Assembly: GCA_015183035.1 (NCBI GenBank)
Contig: JACZZP010000003.1
Coordinates: 372,001 to 436,000 of the forward strand
DNA: 64,000 nucleotides
Reading direction: 5' to 3'
DNA from: Meloidogyne chitwoodi
Lineage: Eukaryota > Nematoda > Chromadorea > Rhabditida > Meloidogynidae
Made by a program: the position numbers and the translations under genes. Each line of letters begins with the position of its first letter. Within the stretch, counting starts at the first letter, position 1. The notes below the pieces were generated by a model. The model saw only the letters and a program-made list of their open reading frames with translations, did not search any database and was not told the DNA's origin. Positions 1-11,700 of this stretch are shown in pieces.

Positions 1-1900
1 TTAAACATTCAACAACTGTTGTACGATGACGCTGGACAGCTTGAAAATCTACGCCCACAGTTTTAAGTAAAGTATTTAATGCTACATAACGAATGTTTTT
101 GTCTGGATTAAGAAGAAAACGTCCAAGTATGTTTACTGCTAGAACTCTAAGTCCATTTTCACTGAAAAAAAATTTTTGACAAATTGGGTATTTTTTGAAC
201 GAAATTTTACTCTACTTAAGTTACCATTTTTTATTTAAAAATGGTCAAAGGACATAATGGTCAAACAGCCAATTTTCTACAAAATCATCTAATACATGTT
301 TTCCAATGTTTAAAAACTTCATTTAAATTTAATTCCTTTTATTTTTGGCTGTCTGACCATTATGTCCATTGACCATTTTTAAGTGAAAAAGAAGAAAGAA
401 TATAGGGAAAATTAACATAAAAGAATTCTGATTTTAAAACTAAAAATTCTGATAAATTAAAAAACCTTTTAATTTCCATAATAGTCAAAACAGTTTCATA
501 AAGTATTGCATTTCCCACATTTTTAGAAGTTTCAGTATTTGTGGCAACTTGAGCCAAAATATCGTTCATTTCTTCACTGGCTTTAGGATCATCTCGTCCA
601 AGAATGCGTAATAATTTAATTATTTTTACCTTAAAAATTAATTTTCTATTGTATTAAAAATTAAAAAAAAAACCTGAAGAAAAGGGTCACTAATACTAGA
701 AACATCGTGTTCAGGCGAATAACCTGTCATCAACAAATTTTTGAGAATTCTGACCAAATTTGGAACCATCTGGAAAAATTAATGAAGTAAAAAAATTTAA
801 AGATTAAAAAACCTTTTTAAAATGAACTCTAACATCAGAACAAAGGTCACACATCTCCGAGACAAGGGTCACTCCAGTAACTAAAACCCCATGATGTTTT
901 TCGTTTAGAAGAGAACGAGTACTTGAAATAAACATTTCAATAAGATCTGGAACTTTTCTAACTATTCGGAATGCACAGAGGGCTGCCTAAAAATTAATTT
1001 ATTTAACTAATTATGGGAGAAGACCCAGAGAATTTTTGGAAGAAAAAATTCAAAATAATTTTTTAAATAATTTTTCACAACCTTTTTCTTTATGTAAGTG
1101 TTTGTCGACTTTAATAAAAGCTTTTCTATTTCTCCAGCCAAATCTCTACACATCTCAGGTGAACAAATGGCCCCAAGTGTGCAAAGTGCAATACCCGCAA
1201 CAAACTGATCGTTATCGTTTAAATGACTTTAAAAAATTTTTTAATTTAAATTTAAGATTTAAGAAACCTTTTCAAGCAGTTGGTGACTAGTAAATGAATT
1301 TCTGAACGTTCATCCAATAAAAGCATTGCACCGAGATAGCCTATTCGAATATCAGTAAAACGCTTTTCTTTGCTACCTACAAGCTTTATACATTCTACTT
1401 GACCAAAATGTGCCTGATATCCAAGCATGTGAATATAAAGAAGTTTTGCCATATTTCTAAATTTTTAAATCATCAAACTAGAGATAAAGATTTTTAAAAA
1501 TCCTCTGGACTGTACAGAGGATTTGGACAAAGAAAAATCCAAAATGCTCACAAATGTTTGAACTAGAATCTGAGACAGGAAAAACCCTGGCCTTAACCCA
1601 TCCATTTGATTTTATACCAAATTATGTTCAAAAGATTAAAAATAAACCTGCATTTGTATTTATTGTCCTCATCTCTGAAAAAGTCTCGTATGTTTGCGCT
1701 CTCACGTTCAACAACTGCACGCTCTTCAGCTGCTGTTCTAGCAGCACGAACTTGGCGTATTAAGTCGCGTAAACGCATCGAAGCTCCCAAAGATCTGAAA
1801 AAATGGTTTAATTTTTAACAATTTATAAAATTAAAAACCTTCCAAGTCTAGACTTGACTTCATCAATTTTTTCAATTGCAACTTCTACAACGTTAGCCAT
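1..1900 (-). CDS. apg-1: AP-1 complex subunit gamma (gamma-adaptin), N-terminal part
   Basis: Large subunit of the AP-1 clathrin adaptor, which sorts cargo at the trans-Golgi and endosomes. Exons (minus strand, low to high): 1-161, 466-629, 674-769, 813-986, 1082-1226, 1268-1456, 1648-1794, 1839-1900. The ATG is at 1900. About 379 codons are visible; the C-terminal half, including hinge and ear, lies beyond the left edge. Family landmarks in order: [86 protein letters not shown] and [20 protein letters not shown], all from the conserved HEAT-like trunk. Gamma rather than alpha or epsilon is indicated by the close match to AP1G1 along the whole visible length. It is divergent with the SRSF1 gene and 360 bases from it. 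Intron 7 carries a small inverted-repeat element. Confidence 0.95.
236..382. mobile_element. MITE-like inverted-repeat element in an AP-1 gamma intron
   Basis: About 147 bp with roughly 33-bp inverted ends. The left end reads aaaaatggtcaaaggacata, continues through atggtcaaacagcc, and is mirrored at 345-382. The middle is AT-rich with no coding potential. Related GGTCAAAA/TTTGACC phrases occur near 3455-3560 and 18045-18080. No clear target duplication was found, so the class is not assigned. Confidence 0.6.
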
Positions 1901-2260
1901 TTTTAACTTATAAAATGAAAAAAAAAGTAAACAACAAATGATTTTGAACGTAATAAAAATTAAACAGATACTTCCCTTTTTAAATAAGACGTAATAAAAT
2001 TAGGCGTTGTAGACATTTTATAATTTGATATTATGAAAATTTACATTATTAATTTTGTAATATTTGGAAATGAAATATTAAGTAAAAAGAGGAGAGTAAA
2101 GATAAAGAGTAAATGATGAGTAAGAATGTTGTGATATTAAACGGTTAGCTTTGTTTTCTGGAGGCAAAATTTTTGCGGCTCGAAGCGTTTTTTAATCTTT
2201 AATGTTTATTTTTACAGACTTGAATTATTTAAAATATTTAACTTTCTTCTAATAAATAAA
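1901..2260. promoter_or_regulatory. Bidirectional intergenic region, AP-1 gamma / SRSF1
   Basis: The two genes start head to head, so this 360-bp stretch must hold both promoters. It is AT-rich, with one GC-richer patch near 2155-2185. TTTTTACAG at about 2208-2216 is a good 3' splice site 45 bases before the SRSF1 ATG and could be a spliced-leader acceptor (inference). I see no recognisable core promoter motif. Confidence 0.5.
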
Positions 2261-3213
2261 ATGAGTAGTTTTAGAGAGCGTGAATGCCGTGTTTTTGTTG
2301 GGTTTGTTTTAACATTTTTTTCTTTTAAAAAACATATTTTTTAGAAATCTACCTCCCGATATCAGACAGAAGGATCTTGAAGATATTTTCGGAAAATATG
2401 GAAAAATTACTTATGTTGATATGAAAACTAGGCCCGTTCGTGGACCTCCTTTTGCATTTGTAAGTGTTTAGTTTATTCAATCAATTCTCCTCTATTAAGG
2501 TTGACTTTGATGATCCTCGTGATGCAGATGATGCCATTAGAGGAAGGGATGGCTATAGCTTTGATGGATATCGTCTTCGTGTTGAATCACCTCGTGGAAA
2601 TGGCCCAAGAGGAAATGGTGGTAATCGATTTTCTGGACGAGAACCTCCAAGAGGACGTTTTTATCGTGTTTTGGTTACTGGTTTGCCTGTTTCTGGTTCA
2701 TGGCAGGATTTGAAGGATCATATGCGTGAGGTTTGTTTTTTTAGATTAGTTTAAATATAGGGAGTTAAAGGCAGGGGATGTTGTCTATGCTGACGTGTAT
2801 CGTGATGGAACTGGTGTTGTCGAATTCTCTCGACGTGAAGATATGAGATACGCTCTTAAAAAATTAGATGATACAAAATTCAAATCGCATGAGGTTTTTT
2901 ATATTCTTATTGAACTAATTAATTTTGGTTATTTCAGGGTGAAACTTCTTATATTCGTCTGAAGGTTAATTTAAGTTTAACAAACTCTTTTCGGACACTT
3001 TTACTTATTTTGTTCCTGGAAATAACTAAACTTTATTTCCCAGTTATAATGTTCCCAAAATATTTTAAGGAGGATGGTCTTGGTGGTGGTCGTTCCCGCT
3101 CATATTCTCGCAGTCGTTCTCGCTCACGTGGACGTCGTAGTTCTCCACGTTATAGTCGTTCTCGAAGCCGAAGTTATAGCCGATCTCGATCGCGTTCTCG
3201 TTCGTACTATTGA
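2261..3213 (+). CDS. rsp-3: Serine/arginine-rich splicing factor SRSF1 (SF2/ASF)
   Basis: Nuclear SR protein that binds exonic enhancers and promotes splice-site recognition. Exons: 2261-2301, 2345-2459, 2500-2730, 2771-2893, 2938-2964, 3070-3213; 226 residues. RRM1 contains [19 protein letters not shown] and the RNP1-like RGPPFAFV. The second, pseudo-RRM carries the diagnostic [11 protein letters not shown], which defines the SRSF1 class and separates it from other SR proteins. The tail is a short RS domain ([15 protein letters not shown] onward, ending SRSYY). Introns 1-4 are only 40-44 nt; the last is 105 nt. An AATAAA at about 3361 is a likely poly(A) signal. Exon-like sequence downstream (3741-3772) might belong to an alternative 3' end. 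Confidence 0.95.
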
Positions 3214-4421
3214 GAAAAGGCAAAGGAGAAATGAATGAAAATCAAGGAAATGGAAAAACAAAAATGCATTTGGATTTGGCTCGCACACAATACTTTGAAT
3301 GCTCAGGATTCAAGGATCGAAACGGGATCCGTGGATTCTGAGTTTGTTTCTCTTTTTTATAAATAAATTTTGTTATTTTCAACCAAATAACCTGTATATC
3401 CTCTTTTTTCTCCAAATGCGTTAATTAAGAATATTTGGTTCCAATAAGATAATTATGGTCAAAAACGTGTTTTGGCTCTTTGATGAATTAAAAAATTTTT
3501 TTATCGAATTAAAATCGATAATAATCACATTTTTGACTTTTTAAAATGCGTATTTGACCACAATTATCACAATATAAAAATACTTTTTTTGGTTTGGTGA
3601 TTTTTAGAGAATAAAAATAAGAATTAATTTTTTTAATTCGTCCCATCTACGCCTTTTATATTTAAAATAACGAATAAAAATGAATTCTAAAAAAATTTTC
3701 ATTTTTAATGATGTTTAAAATATCAATTATATATTTTCAGCCTCACTCGGATATCAAGGAATTCGAGGAGAGGTAAACACACACTCAAGGACAAATGATT
3801 TGAGAAAGTTTATGCACAGGATAACTGAGCTCTGATTGTTTTGTGTAAGAGGACTTTTGAGTGGAAATGGAGAGACATTCTCTCAGGCCTTGATTTGTGC
3901 TGCTTGAGATTGAAATCAGTTAAAATTAGGTCGATGCTCGTATATAGGTTTATTTTTTAATTTTGGACGGGTCTATTTTGTAAGATAACATTTTGAAGGG
4001 TAATTCCGTATTTTAATAAATGAATGCTTCCTTTCTTCAATAGAATTTCCGGCAGAAGGCTGAACGCAAATTCTAAACATTTTGTGACATATCCCTCAAT
4101 TCTAGCACGAGAATTCTATTGAAGAGAGTAGCAAAAGGTAAAGAAGGGCTTTGTTAATGAAGAGATAACGCTGAAAGATCGTTTTAATATTTTTAATTTT
4201 TTACGCTTTTTTGGCATTATGTTTTGTCAACGTAATATTTGCCAAGATTTATTTTGTGGTGTAATCGATCTGAATTTGTTTTATTTAATTGAATAAAATT
4301 TAATAAATATTATTATTCGTTTTTCTTTCAATTTTTGGCTTGCCATAATTTATTTTTTAAATTTTTTAATTAAAAAAAAATTTTTTTTAGAGAATTTAAG
4401 ATATATCCAAGAAAGCAAAAT
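3214..4421. other. Intergenic, SRSF1 3' region with an exon-like and hairpin-bearing segment
   Basis: No gene was found. After the SRSF1 3' UTR there is a weak inverted repeat (3452-3565). 3731-4160 is distinctly less AT-rich. It holds a 32-nt exon-like block (3741-3772) between tttcag and gtaaac, open as PHSDIKEFEER. Further on, TCTTCAATAGAATT (about 4034-4048) faces AATTCTATTGAAGA (about 4111-4124), which could form a 14-bp stem. This could be an alternative SRSF1 exon, a non-coding RNA, or 5' UTR of SEC11. 4170-4420 is plain AT-rich sequence. Confidence 0.45.
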
Positions 4422-5251
4422 ATGGGTATTTTCGATCTTAGTATTTTTGATGAATTCAAGCGTATGGATAAACGCCAAGTGGTCTACCAATTTTTAAATT
4501 TTGCTATGATTGTTAGTTCAGCGCTGATGATTTGGAAAGGTTTTTTTATAAATATTTTTTCTAAAAAGAGCAGCGACATTCTCTCACTTATTTTTTCGAC
4601 TTTTGGAATCAAAAAATTATATTTTCCCAATTTTTAGGTTTAATGGTGATTACTGGCTCAGAAAGTCCAATTGTCGTTGTACTCTCAGGTTCGATGGAAC
4701 CAGCATTCTTTAGGGGTGATTTGCTTATGTTGACAAATGATGTTGATGATCCTATTCGTGCTGGTGATATTACTGTTTTTAAAATTGAAGGAAGAGATAT
4801 TCCAATTGTCCATCGAGTGATTAAGGTGCACGAAAAGGATAATAATGACATGAAATTTTTGACAAAAGGAGACAATAACATGGTTTGATTTTTTGATATT
4901 TTAGGAAATTTTTAGAGTGTTTTTGATTGTTAAAATTATTTTTTTTTGAAAACAGTCAAAATTATTTTATTTTAAAATTTCTGGCTAGTCCTCATTTAAA
5001 TTTTACAAAAAAAAAATTAGGTGGATGATCGTGGTCTTTACGCTTCTGGGCAATATTGGTTACAACGTAAAGATGTTGTTGGACGTGCTAAAGGATTTGT
5101 ACCTTATGTTGGCATGGTTTATTTAATTTTTAAATTTATTTTATTATTTTTTGATTTTCAGGTTACAATTATTATGAATGATTACCCAAAATTGAAATAT
5201 TCTGTTCTGGTAATTTTGGGACTTTTTGTTCTTTTACATCGGGAAGGATGA
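4422..5251 (+). CDS. sec-11: Signal peptidase complex catalytic subunit SEC11
   Basis: ER membrane serine endopeptidase that removes signal peptides from secretory proteins. Exons: 4422-4539, 4638-4882, 5021-5116, 5162-5251; 182 residues, the normal length for the family. A single N-terminal membrane segment (about 20-38) is followed by the S26B core. Ser58 in SGSMEP is the nucleophile, His98 in VHRVIKVHE is the base, and Asp118 lies in TKGDNN. A second hydrophobic stretch ([12 protein letters not shown]) is at the C-terminus. Ser-His rather than Ser-Lys is the eukaryotic SEC11 pattern. It is the first gene of a same-strand row with TMX3 and a LAPTM-like gene, all of the endomembrane system. 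Confidence 0.96.
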
Positions 5252-5755
5252 AAAAACAAAGTGAAACTGAGGCAATGAGAGATGTTGATTTTTTTACTTT
5301 TCGGTTTTATTTTTAAAATTTTTGCTTTTTTTGAAATAGTGACAGGGATACTGGAATATTATTGTTTTTGCGTGTCCTTGAAATTTTTCTGAAATATTTT
5401 TTTAAATTTTTCTGTTTTGCCACACAAAAAACAGTTTTAAACTTTGAAAAAACACACAGAATGTTTAAAATTAAAAAAGAATTTCCATTTCTTTTCCAGT
5501 CACATTCTCTGTCTTCCCCTTACTTTCAGTTTTAAGTTCCCTCCATTTTTCTATGTAAAAATTGGGTGTTTTATTTTTTCCATAATATAAAAATTGTTGA
5601 ATGTTCTTTTTTGTTTAGTTTACATGGATTATTCCAATGTTATAATTATTTTTTAAATTATAAACTAAATGTTTGTGCTTTTTAAGGCTTTGATACTGTC
5701 AAAGTCTTTTTTAATCAATTTTTTAAGCTGGCCTTAAGTCTCAATTTTTTTACAG
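5252..5755. other. Intergenic SEC11-TMX3
   Basis: AT-rich 3' UTR and spacer of 504 bp with no coding potential. It ends in a polypyrimidine tract and TACAG directly abutting the TMX3 ATG. A 3' splice site with no room for a 5' exon fits spliced-leader trans-splicing of TMX3 (inference). Confidence 0.5.
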
Positions 5756-8262
5756 ATGTATTTAAAACAATTTATTTTCTCATTTTTAAATTGTTTTTTA
5801 CTTTTTTATTGTACAAAAATTCCGACTAATGTAATTGAATTAAATGATCGATTTCTGGATGTGTTGGACAAGGGCTTATGGTTTGTTGAGGTTATAAGTT
5901 TAAATATAATTAATTTGATAATGTTGATGTGTTGGTTGAGTGGTAACGTTTTGGATTTGGGTCCCCGGATCTGTAGGGTTCGAGCCCAGTTAGAGAAATT
6001 ATTTAATTGAAAATTTGTAAATTTATTTTTCGTTTTCATTTTTGGATTTTAATTTATATAAAATTTTAGTTCTACGCTCCTTGGTGTGCTCATTGTAAAC
6101 AGGTTTCTTTTTTAATTAATTAAATTATATTAAATTTAAAAATTTAAGTTAGCGCCTATATGGGAACTTGTTGGTCATTCCCTAGCAGATAAACAATCAC
6201 CTGTTCATGTAGGAAAATTAGATTGTACTAGATATACAAATGTTGCCTCTGCTCTTTCAATTCGTGGTTATCCTACTGTTATTTTGTTTGTTTTTCAATT
6301 TTTTTGAAATTGTTTTGGTTTTTTGACCTTTTTTCTCGTATTTTTAAATTTTTTAGACATTTTGAAATTATTTTTAAACAATTCAATCTTTAATTTTCAG
6401 TTTTCGTAATGGAATTAAAATCCCTTATGAAGGCGAAAGACAAAAAGAAGATATTTTAAAATTTGCCGAAAAATGTGCGGGTCCAGTTGTTGATAAAGTT
6501 CAAACGAGAGAACAGTTTAATGAGGTTTTCTTTTCTTTAAAATTTCCTAAAAATGTTAAATTTATTTTTTTAAGTTAATAAAATCGGCTGATAAAGAGCC
6601 ATTTTTTGTCTTTCTCGATTCTAATGAAAAAAGCTCTTTACAAATGAAAATGTGGTTGGAATATGAAAATACTGCAGATATGTTGTTTGCTGAAGTTCGT
6701 TTCTTTAAAACAACTGATCGCAAAATCGTTCCAGAAAAAATAATTAAAGACAGTGAAGAGATAGTTTTAATTGCCTTTAAAGACAGCGATTATTGGGTTA
6801 AATTTGGCGTTGGTGATTTTGAACAAGGTTTTTCATTTTTTAAAATTTTGGCGCCAAACGGGTTCGAACCCACGACTAAAAAATTTAAAACAAAAACACT
6901 ACCTCTAAACCATGAACACTTTTAAACTAAAAATTAATTATTTTCTATACTTTCTTGAGAATTTTAAATTTTTTCTTTGCTTTTTGCTTCTTAATGGTGT
7001 CTGAATTTTTGTTAACTAAAATTCATTTTTTTTATTAATTTTTTTAAAATAACATTTCCTTTGATATCTTATGGGAAATTCCTTCTAAAAAATTAAAAAA
7101 AAAATTTTAATTTTAAGGTCAAAGTATTTCTGAATGGGTGAGACGTGAACGATGGGCACCTTTGCTACAATTAACAGCTTTAAATTTACATTCAGTTGCG
7201 GATTCTAATAACGAAAAGAAATTGGTTTTAATTTCAGTTGAGCCTTTTGACCGGTTAAATTTGAGTACGCCTTCTGGGAGGTTTAATTTTTTATAAAAAG
7301 TTTTCAGAAACAAATTTCTATTTTCAGTTTTTATGAATTAGCAAGGAAAACAGCTACTAATTTAAGAGATTATCCTGAATTAAATTCACGTTTTCAATTT
7401 GGATGGCTAGAAGGAGGTCAAATTGCTAATGGTATTGTGATGGGCTCATTATCTCTTCCAAGTATTTTTAATAAAAAATATTATTTATAAAATGAACACT
7501 TTTTGACTTAAATAACGGGGAATTTTTCTAAACTTTAAAAAATTATTTCAAAATGTCAAAAAAAAAAACAGCCTAAAGAACAAATAATTTTTGTTTTTTA
7601 AAAATAAAGGTTTGGTCGTTTTCAATTTCTCAAGCTACGAATTTTTTCTGAGTGATGATTTTCAAGATGATAATGAACAAATGACTGTACAATCTTTACT
7701 TTTATTTTTACAAAGAATTAGTGAAGATCAAGTAAAAGCGCAAGGAGGACGTGCTTGGCTAACACGCATTAAACGAATGATTTATGACATTACAACGTTA
7801 GTTTCTTTTGTTTAAAAATTTAAATTTAATTAAAAATGTTAATAACATTTATATTTTTCTTAAAATATTTAAATTAAATTTAAAAAAAAATTTTGACGCC
7901 GAAAGAGTTCGAACCAACGACCTAAAAATGGAAAGGCAAAAACACTACCTCTACACCACAAACAAACTTAACTAAGAAAATTAATTTATTAATTATATTT
8001 TTTAAGTAATCTCCTTGATATGTTCAAACATCAACCAATCCTCAGTGTTTGCCTTTTTGGCGTTCCTTTGGCGTTTTTCTCAATTATAACATATTCAATT
8101 TGTTCAGCCGATTTTTCTGTTGATAGAGATGAAGTATATCCTGAAGATGAAGATATTGATGAAGAAGAAGAGGAAATGGAGGAAGAAGAAAATGAATTGG
8201 AAGGAACTTCAACACTGAATACTTGTTCTATTGAAGGAATTAATGGTTTATTTTTTAAATAA
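5756..8262 (+). CDS. TMX3: Thioredoxin-related transmembrane protein 3 (TMX3, PDI family)
   Basis: ER-membrane protein disulfide isomerase. Exons: 5756-5890, 6070-6102, 6149-6285, 6401-6524, 6575-6827, 7118-7280, 7328-7461, 7610-7796, 8007-8262; 473 residues (human protein about 454). There is a signal peptide (about 1-22), then a thioredoxin domain with FYAPWCAHCKQ (CAHC at 51-54) and cis-Pro in RGYPTV. Two redox-inactive thioredoxin-like domains follow, with ISEWVRRERWAPLL and NFSSYEFFLSDDF. KAQGGRAWLTRIKR, a membrane span at about 399-420 and a very acidic cytosolic tail complete it. CAHC replaces the usual CGHC. No KKxx retention signal is visible at the modelled C-terminus, so a further 3' exon is possible. 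Introns 1, 5 and 8 hold tRNA-like elements. Confidence 0.92.
5922..5995 (+). repeat. tRNA-like element, TMX3 intron 1
   Basis: A-box-like TGGTTGAGTGG at about 5933-5943 and B-box GGGTTCGAGCCC at 5976-5987. The acceptor and anticodon stems do not pair, so it is a degenerate tRNA copy or Pol III-derived element, in sense with the host gene. Confidence 0.55.
6848..6920 (-). repeat. tRNA-like element, TMX3 intron 5
   Basis: On the minus strand: TGGTTTAGAGGTAGTG (A-box side) and GGGTTCGAACCC (B-box). It shares the phrase TAGAGGTAGTGTTTTTG with the copy at 7893-7970, so the two are paralogous. No intact cloverleaf. Confidence 0.6.
7893..7970 (-). repeat. tRNA-like element, TMX3 intron 8
   Basis: Minus strand: TGGTGTAGAGGTAGTG, then TTGGTTCGAACTC. 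Same subfamily as 6848-6920. Antisense to TMX3. Confidence 0.6.
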
Positions 8263-8707
8263 TTAATAGAATGGACGTTATTCTCAGTTAAAGGGGGAAA
8301 TTCTCCAAAAAATATTGAAAATAAAATTTTTGGCGGCGAACGGGTTCGAACCCACGCCCCCTTCCGAACTCATCCCCTTACGAATATACCCTTATTATTT
8401 TTATTTTTTAATTAAATTAATCTTTTCTTTTTTTAGATAATCATATGAAAGCTGAATAACAACAAAAAAAGTAAATAAAAAACATTATTTTTGAATATTT
8501 TTGAAAAATTATTATTTTGTCTAGTCCTTATAATTAAATGATCTCAAAAAAATATTTTCTTTTTTTCAAATTAAAATTCTTATTAAGCTAATTTTTTCTG
8601 AATGACTGAACTTTTTTTTGCTTTTCTTATTAAGCCAATTTTTTCCTTTATTTCTTCCTTTATTTTTAAATAATTATTTTTAAAAAGAATATTTTAAAAA
8701 TAAATAA
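8263..8707. other. Intergenic TMX3 / LAPTM-like
   Basis: AT-rich spacer of 445 bp. At 8330-8395 it has another tRNA-like fragment with B-box GGGTTCGAACCC (readable on both strands) and a weak A-box. Nothing else was recognised. Confidence 0.5.
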
Positions 8708-11700
8708 ATGTCTAAGAATTCACGTATTCTTCTTTCTAAGCGTTGGTCCTGTGCTGTTGATCTGCTTAATTCAGGCAATTTTTAAATTAACCAAAAATCC
8801 CCGTTTTTCTGTGAATTATCCACTTTTCGGTGAATTGTCTCTTCTGCGAATTATCCAATTTTTTAAACTTTTATTTTCTTAAAGGTAGTACTTGTAAAAA
8901 TACTTTTCACCATCGCCCTTCTGTTTTGAGCTCTGGCAGTTTTAGACATCAAAATAACTTTCGTTCTTCATATCAACTCTCTTCACCAATTGAAGATTTT
9001 GTTTTTGACCATTTTGATAAACAATATTTGTTTTGTTGTGGGAAAAGTCATTCTACGGTGATTTTTTTTTGTTTTTTAAATTTATTTGTTATTTTTTTTA
9101 ATAGGTTGGAGTGAAAATGATTGCTGTGTTTGTTTAATAAAATTTTAAACCCCTTAAATACATCTTTTAGACCCTTGGTGACATTTTGTCATATTTTCCC
9201 CTTAATGACATTTTGTCATTTTTTCCCTTAGTGACATTTTGTCGTTTTTCCCCTACTGACATTTTTTCGTTTTTCCCTACTGACATTTTGTCATTTTTCC
9301 CTTGTTGACATTTTGTCATATTTTTCCCTTGCTGACATTTTGTCATTTTTTCACTTAGTGACATTTTGTCCCTTTTCCCTTGCTGACCTTTTGTCATATT
9401 TTTCCCTTTCTGACATTTTGTCATATTTTCCCCTTTCTGACATTTTCTAAAAAATAGAAGGTTTTACGGTATTATTACCGTTCATTATAATTTTTTAGAA
9501 TGTTATGTTTGAGTGTTCTCTCTGAACTTTGGCTAATAACTCAAAATATAATAAATAATCAACCTTCACAAACATCTGATTCCTTAATTCAACTTTTATT
9601 TGGTATTTTGTTAGCCATAAGTATGGCACTTGCTCTTTGGTTAGAAAATTGTGCACTTTTATTGCCCTATTTGTTAATGCAATTTATTGGGATTGGAGCT
9701 TTGTTTGTTTTAATTTTATTTAAATATTTTAAAATAGTTTAACTATTTTCTTGGCTCTTGTCTATATTGTTGTGCTAGACCAGGATTTGGAAACTATTGA
9801 ATATTTAATTGACAAATATGTACCTTTAAGTTTAAATGAAGGACAGAGTGATAGATTTAAATGTAAGGGGAGTTTGAATATTTTATATAATTTTTGGGTT
9901 TTTGACATTTTTGTCCGAGATATAAGGAATTAACCATTACTTTACTTTGCAAACTTTGAACCAATAAAGCTCATTAATCCTACGGTACAAAATTTTGATT
10001 TTTTTGTCAATGAAAGATATATCAATGATTTAAAATTGGTTAAATTTTTAAGTCCATACGTTTCATTTGAGCCGAGATATAGAGGATAAATCACTACGGC
10101 AGATTTGACCTTAATTTTCTTTAATTTAATTTTTAAGCTTTTCTAAATAAAATAGCAATTTAAAATTTTGCTAAATAATGCCCATAGAGTCAAGAAATTT
10201 AATTAAATTAAAATTAAAAATTTTCCACCACATAGTTTCCCATAAAAAATTAATTTCCATCAGAAGGATTCGAACCTTGGTCATTTTTTTTCATTTCTCC
10301 CACAAAAACTGAGAAATTTCCACTTAACCAAAAATATATTTTTCTCCCCTATATTTTCTCAAAATTCAAGAGCCTGTATCTCGGCTTCTATACTAAACTA
10401 AAGACATCTAAATAGCTCATTCGATTCAACTTTTCAAGCTCTTTCGAATGATATCATATATATCCAAAAATGTTTAATTTAAAATTTTTTAAAATTTTTA
10501 GTAACTCAAACTTCAAATGGCCATAACTTTTTGTTTTTTTAAAATTTAGGGGAAAATTTTTTGAAAATTTTTGTCAAAAAATTCAAAATAAAATTGTCTA
10601 AAATCGTGCGCTTTTGGATAGTCAATACCATACTTTTGAGCCGAGTTATGCGCTCTTGAAGTTCTGAGGGTAATGGATTACCCCAAAACTTTGAGAGATC
10701 ACAGCGTCTTTCATTTTGGACCTAGAATCCTAAATTTTGGGCTAAAGATGGATCAGTCAATAATCTATAATTGGTATCATTGATAAGTTCATTCGACTTA
10801 TTTTGACCGAGATATGTGCTCCCGAAATTTTGGGTGGATCCAAGGCTTTGTTTGATCCTAACTCAGTTAATTTGGGACCTAAATACATAAATTTTGGGTA
10901 AATGATAGATGTAGCAATGGCTTATAATCATACAAATTTGTGTGTCAATTCGTTCAATTTGAGCCGAGATATGGGTCAATTACCCCAAAAATTTCAAATG
11001 CTCCTAGCACCTATAAAAAATGAAATATTAGTGAAAATTTTTGAAAAATTTTTGCCAAAAAATTAGAAATAATTGTCTAAATTTATGGACAAAATTTTAT
11101 CAAACTTTGTCCGTGGATTAAGGTTCGACGGAGTTTTTTAATTTTTGCTTAGACTCAAACTAACCTTAATTAAATAGAATATTTTATGTTTTTTTAATAT
11201 TTGACATTTTGATATTTATACATTATTCAATAAAAAATGTAAAAACTTCATAATATCAAATATTCTAAAAACATAAAATATTCAATTTAATTAAGGTTAG
11301 TTTGAGTCTAAGCAAAAATTAAAAAACTTTGGCCAACCTTAATCCACGGACAAATTTTGATAAAATTTTGTACATACATTAGGACAATTATTTATAATTT
11401 TTTGGCAAAAATTTTTCAAAAATTTTCACTAATATTTCATTTTTTCTAGGTACTAGAAGCATTTGAAATTTTGGGAGTAATTGACCCATATCTCGGCTCA
11501 AATTGAACGAATTGACTAAAAAATTTGTATGATAATAAGCCATTGGTTGATCTGTCTTTGACCCAAAATTTATTGATTTAGATCCCAAATTAACTGAGTT
11601 AGGATCAAACAAAGCCTTGGATCCACCCAAAATTTCGGGAGCACATATCTCGGTCAAAATAAGTCGAATGAACTTATCAATGATACCAATTATAGATTAT

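Noticed and set aside
9167..9424. Minus-strand ORF rich in MTKCQQGKN repeats
   Set aside because: Entirely the translation of the TGACATTTTGTCA minisatellite; no codon signal and no start context.
11388..11657. ORF inside the 2.2-kb palindrome
   Set aside because: Formed by repeated phrases, interrupted in the other arm and with no protein similarity.
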